The notes below the pieces were generated by a model, which was not told the DNA's origin, made no database searches, and was given only the letters and a program-made list of their open reading frames with translations. From Armatimonadota bacterium (GTDB lineage: Bacteria; Armatimonadota; UBA5829; DTJY01): a stretch of 64,000 bases of DNA. Positions 46,033 through 54,402 of the stretch are shown piece by piece. The position numbers were made by a program, and so were the translations under genes. Positions within the stretch are counted from its first letter, which is position 1; each line of letters opens with the position of its first letter. Location of the stretch: contig JAGONM010000013.1 of the NCBI GenBank assembly GCA_017993055.1, positions 1-64,000 of the forward strand, in the 5' to 3' direction.

Positions 46033-47877
46033 GTGAAACGATTGGTGCTTGCAGCCTGTTTACTTGGCATGCTCAGTACTACCGCATTTTGCGCATCCGA
46101 CCCTGACGAAAAGCCGGAGCCGGATGCGCGGCTCGATCAGAAGGTAACGATCAAGGCCGTCGGGAAGCCGCTGGGCGACTTCCTCAGAGAGGTCACGGCA
46201 GGGACCGGCGTCAAGATGGTTGCCAGGAAGGACGCGGCTGACATCAAGGTCGCTGTTTTCATCAAGGATACACCCCTGTCCTCGCTGAGGGATGCCCTCA
46301 AGGACTGCCTGCACCTGATGTGTACCCGTGAGGGGCGGAAGGACGAGTGGATCTACAACTTCTGGGAAGACATGAAGACCCGGCAGGCGGCCGAGCGCAT
46401 CAAGCAGGAAGAAGTCGAGAAGCTGCACGCACACATTGACATGCTCGCCCAGCAGATTGCCGATATCGAGGCCGAGGGCAAGGATCCTGCGTCGCTGGCG
46501 AAGGAGTTCAACACCATGGCGCCCCAGCAGCGGGAGAAGCTCATGCGCGAGGATCCCGACCGGTATGCGGCGTTTGCGGCTTTCGGATCCTATGCGGGAA
46601 CCCTCGCTGCCGTCACCGCGTACACCGGCCTCGGTCAGACTCAGGCTCAGGCACTCTGGGCGGGACAGAAGGTGGCGATCCATACTGTGGATATGGCCAC
46701 CTCCCTCAGGCAGAGGTTCGAGACCAGGTCCGAAGCGCTTACGAGTAGCATTCGAGCGAATGAGTGGCGCTTCCCTGACCAGCAACCCCTCCCCGACGAG
46801 ATCGGCGGCCTGACCCTGCAACTCGAGATGACGTCATGGCAGAACAAGCCCTGCCTGACCTACATGTTCGAGTATGTCTCAGACAACGGCGAGATCGCCG
46901 GAGGCGCCGGTTCCGTGATCAGTGTGCCCCTGGATCAGCCCGAAGCCGAGTCGACCGCACCGACAGATGCTGATTCGGCTCCAGATACGAGACCCGACCT
47001 GAAACTGAAGATAGCGTCCCGGACCACTCTGTATGAGGTCATGGAACAGGTCTTCGACGTCACCGGGACATGCGTGATCTCCGACTACTATACGCGCGTG
47101 AAACAGCCAGGGATCATCACGGGCATTCTGACCGGAGACCACCCTGCGTTCAAGACGGCGGACGACGTGCTGGACCAGGCAGCGAGGGATACCCGCTCGA
47201 TCGTCGGCAGGTCCGGGGAGATTCGGATCTTCTCCAGCAGGCAATGGCCCTCGGACCGCGACAGGGAGATCCCCGAGCGGCTGTTGGCCAGGTGGAGAGC
47301 GGCCAGGGATCGGTATGGCGGTGTTCGGCTGCAAGACGCGTTCGAAATGGCGAACCTCAGCAGGCTACAGCTCGAAGACCTCGAGATGTACAAGACGGGC
47401 TACGGCTGGGCGATCATCAGCTGCCAGGGAGCGATCAGAGTAGCCGGCTCGCTAACCGCCGGACAGTGGCAGGCGGCGGTATCCGAGACAGGACTCTCGA
47501 CGTCGGAGATGAGCGTCGAGCAACTGGCGTTGGTCCAAGACTGGGCTAAGGATTCCGAGAATTACAGGTGGCCTGTCACACTGAGCGAGGAGTTGACCGA
47601 TCTCTGGAGGCTGAGGTCGTGCACGCTGAAGATCGTGTACAGAGGGCGCGGCGACAGGGACGACGCCATCAAGGCCGAGTGGGACTTCGAGCTTTATCCG
47701 CCAAGCTACTACGAAGCGATCAGGAACGGCGCATCAGAGGCAGCATCCAGGGGCGAGGAGGCGTTCGCTGTGCCGGGGCCCGAATGCTGTGGGTTATTCC
47801 TGGCGGAACTGAATCAGCCCCGAGGTTGGCCTTCGCCATCGGACGAAGAGAGAGAAGGCACACCAGCGTCAAAGTAG
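46033..47877 (+). CDS. Exported protein with two secretin-N/STN-like domains
   Basis: 614-residue protein; I do not recognise a named family. Signal peptide ends at TAFCASD. A first STN/secretin-N-like module (about 38-105, KVTIKAVGKPLGDFLREVTA to LRDALKDCLHL) recurs near 318-405 (LKLKIASRTTLYEVMEQVFDVTGTCVI to DDVLDQAARDTRSIV). Between them is a long charged helical region (about 110-185), likely a coiled coil. No secretin barrel or membrane span is present. GTG 46033 has GGAGGG seven bases upstream. A periplasmic scaffold or sensor role is possible. The neighbouring beta-helix gene starts 41 bases later and is probably co-transcribed. Confidence 0.6.
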   Translation: MKRLVLAACLLGMLSTTAFCASDPDEKPEPDARLDQKVTIKAVGKPLGDFLREVTAGTGVKMVARKDAADIKVAVFIKDTPLSSLRDALKDCLHLMCTREGRKDEWIYNFWEDMKTRQAAERIKQEEVEKLHAHIDMLAQQIADIEAEGKDPASLAKEFNTMAPQQREKLMREDPDRYAAFAAFGSYAGTLAAVTAYTGLGQTQAQALWAGQKVAIHTVDMATSLRQRFETRSEALTSSIRANEWRFPDQQPLPDEIGGLTLQLEMTSWQNKPCLTYMFEYVSDNGEIAGGAGSVISVPLDQPEAESTAPTDADSAPDTRPDLKLKIASRTTLYEVMEQVFDVTGTCVISDYYTRVKQPGIITGILTGDHPAFKTADDVLDQAARDTRSIVGRSGEIRIFSSRQWPSDRDREIPERLLARWRAARDRYGGVRLQDAFEMANLSRLQLEDLEMYKTGYGWAIISCQGAIRVAGSLTAGQWQAAVSETGLSTSEMSVEQLALVQDWAKDSENYRWPVTLSEELTDLWRLRSCTLKIVYRGRGDRDDAIKAEWDFELYPPSYYEAIRNGASEAASRGEEAFAVPGPECCGLFLAELNQPRGWPSPSDEEREGTPASK

Positions 47878-47917
47878 GACGCCGACAGAGCTTTTCGACG
47901 CCATCGGAGATTTCATC

Positions 47918-48949
47918 ATGAGAAGACTGACCGGTATCTGTGCGCTCTTTGCACTTCTACTCAGTGTCTGCTTCGCCGAATCCGCCGGCCCGAAGCTCTG
48001 GGAGGTAAAGACGACCCCGCAGCTACTCTCGGCGGCCGCGAAGGTCGGGAAGGACGGCGGCACCATCCGCCTGGCGACCGGCCGGTACGTTATCACCAAG
48101 CCCATCGTCTTCAAGGGCATGAACCGCATCAACATCGTCGGCACAGGGTGGGACGTCGAGATCCTCATGTCGGGCAAGGGCGACGCGTTGGTCTTCGAAG
48201 ACTGCGGCCACTGCAGCGTGAGAAACCTGATGATCACCGGCAGCAAGGACGCCGGCTCCGGGATCGTCTTCAAGGGCGCCTGCGGATCGGACACCGTCGA
48301 CTTCTGCCGGATCGCAGTATTCCCAGTGAGCGGGGTTCGCTTCGAGGGTCCGGAGAAGAGCGCGCAGTCGTCCAACACCGTGAGCCGGTGCCACTTCATC
48401 AGCAACCTCCAAGACCAGCTCTACAGCTACAACAACAACGACTTCTACATCCTGCAGAACCAGTTCGGGACGCACGGCGGCACCCCCAAGACCGGCGTTC
48501 GACTCGACCACTCGTCCGCCGGGACCTACTCCATGAACTACCACTGGGGCAACGAGGTCGCGCTGAGGCTCGGGCCGCACTCCCATTTCAACCGCATCGA
48601 AAACAACCGCTTCGAGAACTCGCTCAAGGAAGGCGTGATCATCGGCGGGCCGGACCCCTGGTCTTGCATGCTGACGATCTTCACCGGCAACACTGTCCAC
48701 ACCAACTCGGAGTCGGAGTTCGGCAAGTACCCGGCGGTCACGGCGACCAACGCCACGAGCACCACCTTCACCTCCAACCAGATCTTCAGTTGGGACGCGG
48801 GCACAGCGAAGCACAGCTCGAGCCTGATCGTCGGTGAGGGTTGCCGCGGTTGGATCGTGAAGGACAACATCTTCATCCACAACACCGGGAAGCCGCTGAT
48901 CTACGACGAAGGCGCCGGCCACATCGTGAAGGACAACATCACGGACTGA
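47918..48949 (+). CDS. Exported right-handed beta-helix protein
   Basis: 343-residue protein with signal peptide (cleavage near CFAES) and a pectate-lyase-like parallel beta-helix. The N-terminal cap reads GGTIRLATGRYVITKPIVFKGM, and rungs have the repeated N/F/G pattern (CSVRNLMITGSKDAGSGIVFKG, DFYILQNQFGTHGGTPKTGV, NRIENNRFENSLKEGVIIGG). Such folds bind or cut acidic polysaccharides. No clear lyase or GH28 catalytic set is visible, so binding or an unidentified activity are both possible. GGAG eight bases upstream supports ATG 47918. It is followed by a cluster of palindromes. Confidence 0.78.
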   Translation: MRRLTGICALFALLLSVCFAESAGPKLWEVKTTPQLLSAAAKVGKDGGTIRLATGRYVITKPIVFKGMNRINIVGTGWDVEILMSGKGDALVFEDCGHCSVRNLMITGSKDAGSGIVFKGACGSDTVDFCRIAVFPVSGVRFEGPEKSAQSSNTVSRCHFISNLQDQLYSYNNNDFYILQNQFGTHGGTPKTGVRLDHSSAGTYSMNYHWGNEVALRLGPHSHFNRIENNRFENSLKEGVIIGGPDPWSCMLTIFTGNTVHTNSESEFGKYPAVTATNATSTTFTSNQIFSWDAGTAKHSSSLIVGEGCRGWIVKDNIFIHNTGKPLIYDEGAGHIVKDNITD

Positions 48950-48968
48950 GTGGAGTCACCCTCGTTCA

Positions 48969-49082
48969 GGAGGGAGTTGGACTCCCTCCCGCGTCACTCA
49001 TAGGATGAGTTCAACTCCTAAACCAGTGATCGGGGCAGGAGTGCAACTCCCGCCCCAACGTGTGGGTTGGCCCCCAACGTGC
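48969..49082. repeat. Cluster of short-loop palindromes (REP-like)
   Basis: Three consecutive palindromes with GAGT/ACTC cores: 48969-48989 (9-bp perfect arms, loop TGG), about 49001-49020 (GAGTT-C-AACTC), and 49032-49056 (11-bp arms, one mismatch, loop GCA). CCCCAACGTG then occurs twice (49053-49062, 49073-49082). They fill the gap between the beta-helix and ACT genes. Confidence 0.7.
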
Positions 49083-49126
49083 TGGTGCGACTGGCGCGGG
49101 ACCGCGTGTCCTGCTACAATGGGCGC

Positions 49127-49702
49127 ATGAGAGACTTCATCGTCACCGCGATGGCGCGAGACCGCGTGGGGATCGTGCGCGACGTCAGCAGCGCCCTCGC
49201 GGGACTCGGGGGCAACATCACCCGCCTCAGCGAGACCGTCGTGCGCGGATACTTCACCCTCATCATCTCCGTCGAGGTGCCCGACGAGCGGGCCGAATCG
49301 GAGGTACGCCGGGCAGTCAGCGAATGCGGAGCATCGGGCGAACTCGAGGTCGGGGTGAAGCCGTATGTCGAGCAGCCCGCGCCCGATGAAGGCATCGTTG
49401 AGCATTTCACCCTCACCATGCGCGGTGTCGATCAGCCGGGAATCATCGCGCGGACGACCTCGTACCTCGCCGAGAACGGCATCAACATCGAGGACTTCTA
49501 CTGCTACGTCCACGAGGGCATCCTCCTCATGCTGGCGGAGGTATCCATTCCCGAAGGCGTTGACGCAGAGTCGGTCCAAGCCGGGCTCGAGGGCGTCGGC
49601 GGCGAGTTCGGGCTGGTGATTCACCTCCAGCACGACAACATCTTCCGCGCGACGAGTGACGTCAGGCCGGTCATCGAGATAACGCGGGGAGCAGGCGGAT
49701 GA
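49127..49702 (+). CDS. ACT-domain regulatory protein (GcvR/UPF0237-like)
   Basis: 191-residue protein with two ACT domains (about 1-80 and 95-175): MARDRVGIVRDVSSALAGLG and MRGVDQPGIIARTTSYLAENG. Similar proteins are paired with UPF0210 genes in many bacteria, as here, where the stop overlaps the next start by four bases. The role is probably amino acid sensing. ATG 49127 is preferred because the domain begins there; earlier in-frame codons lie in the palindrome cluster. Confidence 0.85.
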   Translation: MRDFIVTAMARDRVGIVRDVSSALAGLGGNITRLSETVVRGYFTLIISVEVPDERAESEVRRAVSECGASGELEVGVKPYVEQPAPDEGIVEHFTLTMRGVDQPGIIARTTSYLAENGINIEDFYCYVHEGILLMLAEVSIPEGVDAESVQAGLEGVGGEFGLVIHLQHDNIFRATSDVRPVIEITRGAGG

Positions 49703-51066
49703 GTCGAGAAGAGACTTTCGAACTGATTGACATGCTCCAGAAGGAGCACCTGGACGTGCGCGCGGTAAACATGGGAATCGACCTGTTCGACTGCGCGGAC
49801 AGGGGTATCGAGCGAGTCTGCCGGCTCGTTCGCGAGAAGATCGTGCGGTGTGCATCGCCACTCGTCGGCGCGTGCGACTCGATCTCCAAGCGGTACGGCA
49901 TTCCCATCGTCAACAAGCGCGTGGCCGTGAGCCCGATCGCCGACGTGATGGCCGGCCACGACCGGGATGCGCTCCTCCAACTTGCCCACACGCTCGATGC
50001 GGCCGCCTCGGATGCCGGGGTGGACTTTATCGGCGGCTACTCGGCGCTCGTCCAGAAGGGCATGAGCGAGGCTGACCGGACGCTCATCGAGAGCCTTCCT
50101 GACGTGCTCTCGCAGACCTCCAGGCTCTGCGCTTCGATCAACGCCGCGAGCACGAAGGCGGGGATCAACGTGGAGGGGCTCCTGCTCCTGGGTCGGATCC
50201 TGCTCGATATCGCCGCGCGTACCGCCGAGCACGACGGATTCGGGTGCGCCAAGCTCAGCGTCTTCGCCAATATCCCCGAGGACAACCCGTTCATGGCGGG
50301 CGCGTACAAGGGCGTTGGTGAGCCGGAGACCGTCATCAACATCGGAGTCAGCGGGCCGGGCGTCGTGAAGCGCGCGATCGAGCGGCTGAGGGAGACGACG
50401 CCGAACTGCACGCTGGGCGACATCGCCGAGCAGATCAAGAGCACCGCGTTCCGAGTCACCCGCTGCGGAGAACTGATCGGGCGTGAGGTCGCGAGGTCGG
50501 TCGGCGCGGAGTTCGGGATCGTGGACCTCTCGCTCGCACCCACCCCGGCGGTCGGCGACAGCGTCGGGGAGATCTTCCAGGCGATGGGGATTCCGCAGAT
50601 CGGCGGGCCGGGCACGACCGCGGCGCTTGCGATGCTTAACGACGCCGTCAAGAAGGGCGGATCGTTCGCATCGTCTTCGGTCGGCGGGCTCTCCGGCGCG
50701 TTCATCCCGGTCGCGGAGGACTCGGCACTGGCGAAGGCGGTCGAGGACGGGCATCTGAGGCTCGAAAAGCTCGAGGCGATGACGAGCGTCTGCTCGGTCG
50801 GGCTCGACATGATCGCGCTCCCCGGCGACACGTCCGCCGAGACGCTCACGGCGATTGCGATGGACGAGCTGGCGATCGGAGTGGTCAACGGGAAGACGAC
50901 CTCGGTGCGGCTGATCCCGGTCCCGGACAAGAAGGCGGGCGACCGCGCGGTCTTCGGCGGCCTCTTCGGCGAGAGCCCGATCCTGGCGGTCCCGAACCAC
51001 ACCTCCGACGCCTTCGTCTCCCACGGCGGCCGGATTCCGGCGCCCCTGACGAGTTTGAATAACTAG
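49699..51066 (+). CDS. UPF0210 (PFL/DUF711) family protein
   Basis: 455-residue member of the UPF0210 family, annotated as DUF711 or PFL-like because of fold similarity to pyruvate formate-lyase; no activity is established to my knowledge. Landmarks: VNMGIDLFDCADRG, FIGGYSALVQKGM, NIGVSGPGVVKRAIER, GEIFQAMGIPQIGGPGTTAA and SVGGLSGAFIPVAED. Length is normal. Translational overlap with the ACT protein implies a functional pair, likely a ligand-controlled enzyme. Confidence 0.88.
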   Translation: MSREETFELIDMLQKEHLDVRAVNMGIDLFDCADRGIERVCRLVREKIVRCASPLVGACDSISKRYGIPIVNKRVAVSPIADVMAGHDRDALLQLAHTLDAAASDAGVDFIGGYSALVQKGMSEADRTLIESLPDVLSQTSRLCASINAASTKAGINVEGLLLLGRILLDIAARTAEHDGFGCAKLSVFANIPEDNPFMAGAYKGVGEPETVINIGVSGPGVVKRAIERLRETTPNCTLGDIAEQIKSTAFRVTRCGELIGREVARSVGAEFGIVDLSLAPTPAVGDSVGEIFQAMGIPQIGGPGTTAALAMLNDAVKKGGSFASSSVGGLSGAFIPVAEDSALAKAVEDGHLRLEKLEAMTSVCSVGLDMIALPGDTSAETLTAIAMDELAIGVVNGKTTSVRLIPVPDKKAGDRAVFGGLFGESPILAVPNHTSDAFVSHGGRIPAPLTSLNN

Positions 51067-51074
51067 AGAGACTC

Positions 51075-51818
51075 ATGGCAGGCACATATCAGACCCCTGA
51101 CTGGGAGACATACCGCATGGATGTCCGGCAGCCGCACGAGGCGCTGGAGCCGATCGAGCGCGAGATCGAGGTCGTGGACGGGGCGCTTCGGGCCCTGGTG
51201 GATCCCGGCATAATCCCCCACGCGGAGTATGACCTTGACAAGTTCCTCGCCCACCGGCGGGCCGTGCGCGACCTGTTCGAGATTCCCTGGACCGCGATCA
51301 CTCCACGCATGCAGCGGCTGATCTGGGCGATCAATGCGATCAAGCAGCCGAACAACATGATCGCCGCAGGAGTCTACTGCGGGAACACGTTCATCTCGAA
51401 CGCGGGCGCGGCGGTCGGGCCGGGCGCGTGCTACACGGCGGAGAACCTGATAGGCATCGAGATCAAGCCCGAGGAGGCCGAGCGCGCCGAGCGGAACGTC
51501 CGGCGCATCGACCCGACGGGAGTCGCCCGCATAGTCGCCGCCGACGCGGTGGATGTAGTGCGCGACTTCGACGGGCAGATCGACCTGCTCTACCTCGACG
51601 CCGACGGCGCGGGCGGCAGGGGCAAGGGAGTCTACCTCGACATCCTCGAGGCGTGCATCGACCGCATGCCGCCGGGAAGCGTTGTCCTCGCGCACAATAG
51701 CGTCAACTGCTTCGAGCGGCTGAAGTTCTACCTCGACTTCGTCCGCGACCCGGCAAACTGCGCCGCGAGCGTGAACGTCATCCTCGATCCCGAAGGGCTG
51801 GAAGTCTCCGTCCGTTAG
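51075..51818 (+). CDS. Class I SAM-dependent methyltransferase-like protein
   Basis: 247-residue protein with an O-methyltransferase-like Rossmann core: GVYCGNTFISNAGAAVG (about 95-111) as the SAM loop, ENLIGIEIKPEEAERAERNV as the acidic strand 2, DLLYLDADGAGGRG as strand 4, and GSVVLAHNSVNCFERLKFY as strand 5. About 80 helical residues precede the core. The gene starts nine bases after the UPF0210 stop, so it may belong to that operon. The substrate is unknown. Confidence 0.65.
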   Translation: MAGTYQTPDWETYRMDVRQPHEALEPIEREIEVVDGALRALVDPGIIPHAEYDLDKFLAHRRAVRDLFEIPWTAITPRMQRLIWAINAIKQPNNMIAAGVYCGNTFISNAGAAVGPGACYTAENLIGIEIKPEEAERAERNVRRIDPTGVARIVAADAVDVVRDFDGQIDLLYLDADGAGGRGKGVYLDILEACIDRMPPGSVVLAHNSVNCFERLKFYLDFVRDPANCAASVNVILDPEGLEVSVR

Positions 51819-51867
51819 AAAACTCGGGGTGAGTGGGTATAACATTTTATAGGATGGGAATGTTAGT

Positions 51868-54402
51868 ATGAGAAGGGCTGTCTGGGCAACGGTTCTCCTG
51901 ATACTCAGTCTGCCGGCAGCGGGCCAGAAGATCGGCGGGAAGCTTGCGCCGCCCGATCCCGCATTTCTCGACTACCTGCACAAACGCACGACGACATCGG
52001 CCCCGGTCGGACACGCGCTGGGAGTCATGCCCTCGCCGGTCAATCCATCGCGTCACAGAGGCACGATCGCTCCGTCCCCATTGGTTGGGGATGGACTCCC
52101 TGCGACGTATGACCTCCGAACACAGGGGAAGCTCACCGCCGTCAGGGACCAGGGAATGTGCTCATCCTGTTGGGCCTTTGCGCTCTACGGGATGATCGAG
52201 TCGGCCGCTCTGCCAAGCCGGACGCTCGATCTCTCCGAACACCACCTGAACTGCAAACACGGGTTCGACATCCTCCCCTGCACCGGCGGAAACCTCATCA
52301 TGGCAACGGCGTGCATGGCCCGCTGGAGCGACCCTCTGTTCGAAGCCGACGATCTGTACGTCCCAGGCTGCACCTCATCGACGGAAATCCCAGCCCGCCG
52401 ACGCCTAGGGGACGTGAGCTTCATCCCCGACAGGTCCGGGCCGCTCGACAATGGCGCGCTCAAGACAGCCATTATGACCAATGGCGCGGTCTATACCGTG
52501 ATGTGCTGGGACCCGGCGTGCTACAACGAGCCATCGTCCTCCTACTTCGATTCAGGCCCGTTCTCGTCGGTCCACGCCGTCTGCCTCGTCGGCTGGGACG
52601 ACAACTACGACAAGGGCAGGTTCCTCGCCGAGCCGCCGGGCAACGGCGCGTTCATAGTCCGGAACAGCTGGGGTGCGAGCTGGGGCGAGAGCGGGTACTT
52701 CTACGTGTCCTACTACGACACGTGGATCGGCATGGACACCGGGTTGGTCACGACCTCGGATCCGGATGAAGACATTGACCGCGTATACGAGTACGATCCG
52801 CTCGGCTGGGTCGGCGACTACGGCTACTGCGACGGAGACGACTGGTTCGCCAACGTCTTCACCGCCGGTCGTGACGAACAGCTCAGGGCGGTGAGCTGGT
52901 ACAGCGCGGTCCCGAACTGCAGCTACACGGTGCAGGTCTATCTCGATCCGGTCGGCGGACCGACAAACCCATCAGGCCCAGTCGCAACGAAGAGTGGGAC
53001 ATTCGCAGCCGCCGGATATCACATCCTCGCCCTGGATGCGCCGGTCGCACTCCTGGCGGGACACAAGTTCTCGGTCGTCGTGCGAAATGCCACTCCCGGC
53101 TATGCATATCCGATCCCGGTCGAATACATGTTTGAGGGCTACACAAGCTCGGCGACATCGAACCCGGGCGAGAGCTTCGTTAGCAGCGACGGCCTCGCGT
53201 GGATGGACGCGATCGAACTGGAACTCGACATGTTCCAGGCAAACGTTTGCCTCAAGGCGTTCACTGGGGTCACTTTGGAGCCGGCTGCTATGCCGGTATT
53301 CGATCCAGACGGCGGTGACTTCGATCAGCCCCAGAGCGTGACCATCACCTGCCCTACCCCGGGCGCCACGATCCACTACACCACCACCGACATAGACCCG
53401 ACTGAGGCCGATCCGGTAGTTGAGTCAGGCTCGTCGATCCAAGTTGACCACAGTCTGACCCTCAGAGCTAAGGCATTCAAGAACGGCTGGCCGCCGAGCG
53501 GAGTCCAGAGCGCGGTCTACAGCTTCAGGGTCGCAACGCCTGAGTTCAGTCCGGACGGCGGGACGTATCAGGGCGAGCAGTACGTCACGATTTCCTCCGC
53601 GACACCCGGAGCAGAGATCCATTACACCACCGACGGACGGGATTCTACTCAGGAGGATGGATGGGTGACGGGGCCTGTGCTGGTGACCGAGTACACGCTG
53701 CTCAAGGCCAGGGCGTGGAGAGCCGGTTGGACTCCGAGCGGCGTGAAGAGCGCAGTCTACAGCTTCAACAAGATATCGCCGATCAAGCGTCTCCCGGATT
53801 ATCTGATCGTCTCGGTCAACCGGGCGATCGTGAGCGCTGCGTTTGGAAGCTTCTTCTACATCGAGGAAGACGACCGGTCCTGCGGCATTCGGGTTGACGT
53901 GCCGGGACACGGCCTTCAGGTCGGCATGAGAGTAGATGTCAGCGGCCAACTCCGAACAAAGACCACCGGCGAGAGACACCTTCAGTTCGGTACGGCCGTC
54001 CAGTCTCCTCCTCCGTACAACACCGGTAGCGTCGCTCCACTCCTGCTCGCGAACAGGGCGGTCGGCGGCTCGGACTGGTTCTACGATCCGCTCACCGGAG
54101 CGGGACACCGAGGGGTGATCGGAGGATTGGGCCTGAACAGCATCGGCCTCCTGGTGACAACCTCGGGGGAGGTGACGTACTCCCAGCCGGGCGTCTACTA
54201 CTTCGTGATCTCGGACGGCTCGAGCGTGACCGACTACTCCGGCTATCCCGGCGTGCGGATCGCGGCAGGGGCCTCGATCACGCCACCGCAGATGGGCCAG
54301 CGTATGACGGTCACCGGCGTGTGCCAGTGCGTCAACTACGGCGGCGCCTACTACCGCATCATCCTTCCGAGAAACCAGGCGGATATCGTGCCGTACCCCT
54401 AG
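51868..54402 (+). CDS. Secreted papain-like (C1) peptidase with lectin-like and CHB_HEX_C domains
   Basis: 844-residue exported protease. Signal peptide 1-19. Papain domain about 75-290 with nucleophile C101 (QGMCSSCWAF), H236 (SSVHAVCLVGWDD) and N266 (FIVRNSWGASWGESGYF). A lectin-like beta domain follows (about 305-455). Two chitobiase/hexosaminidase C-terminal-like repeats come next (about 463-535 and 545-615; TPGATIHYTTTDIDPTE and TPGAEIHYTTDGRDSTQ). The last part (about 625-844) is beta-rich and OB-like. No cell-wall anchor is seen. It converges with ilvB, sharing four bases. Confidence 0.88.
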   Translation: MRRAVWATVLLILSLPAAGQKIGGKLAPPDPAFLDYLHKRTTTSAPVGHALGVMPSPVNPSRHRGTIAPSPLVGDGLPATYDLRTQGKLTAVRDQGMCSSCWAFALYGMIESAALPSRTLDLSEHHLNCKHGFDILPCTGGNLIMATACMARWSDPLFEADDLYVPGCTSSTEIPARRRLGDVSFIPDRSGPLDNGALKTAIMTNGAVYTVMCWDPACYNEPSSSYFDSGPFSSVHAVCLVGWDDNYDKGRFLAEPPGNGAFIVRNSWGASWGESGYFYVSYYDTWIGMDTGLVTTSDPDEDIDRVYEYDPLGWVGDYGYCDGDDWFANVFTAGRDEQLRAVSWYSAVPNCSYTVQVYLDPVGGPTNPSGPVATKSGTFAAAGYHILALDAPVALLAGHKFSVVVRNATPGYAYPIPVEYMFEGYTSSATSNPGESFVSSDGLAWMDAIELELDMFQANVCLKAFTGVTLEPAAMPVFDPDGGDFDQPQSVTITCPTPGATIHYTTTDIDPTEADPVVESGSSIQVDHSLTLRAKAFKNGWPPSGVQSAVYSFRVATPEFSPDGGTYQGEQYVTISSATPGAEIHYTTDGRDSTQEDGWVTGPVLVTEYTLLKARAWRAGWTPSGVKSAVYSFNKISPIKRLPDYLIVSVNRAIVSAAFGSFFYIEEDDRSCGIRVDVPGHGLQVGMRVDVSGQLRTKTTGERHLQFGTAVQSPPPYNTGSVAPLLLANRAVGGSDWFYDPLTGAGHRGVIGGLGLNSIGLLVTTSGEVTYSQPGVYYFVISDGSSVTDYSGYPGVRIAAGASITPPQMGQRMTVTGVCQCVNYGGAYYRIILPRNQADIVPYP

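Noticed and set aside
48969-49082. CRISPR array
   Set aside because: The repeats are short palindromes of differing sequence without uniform spacers, and no cas gene is in the window.
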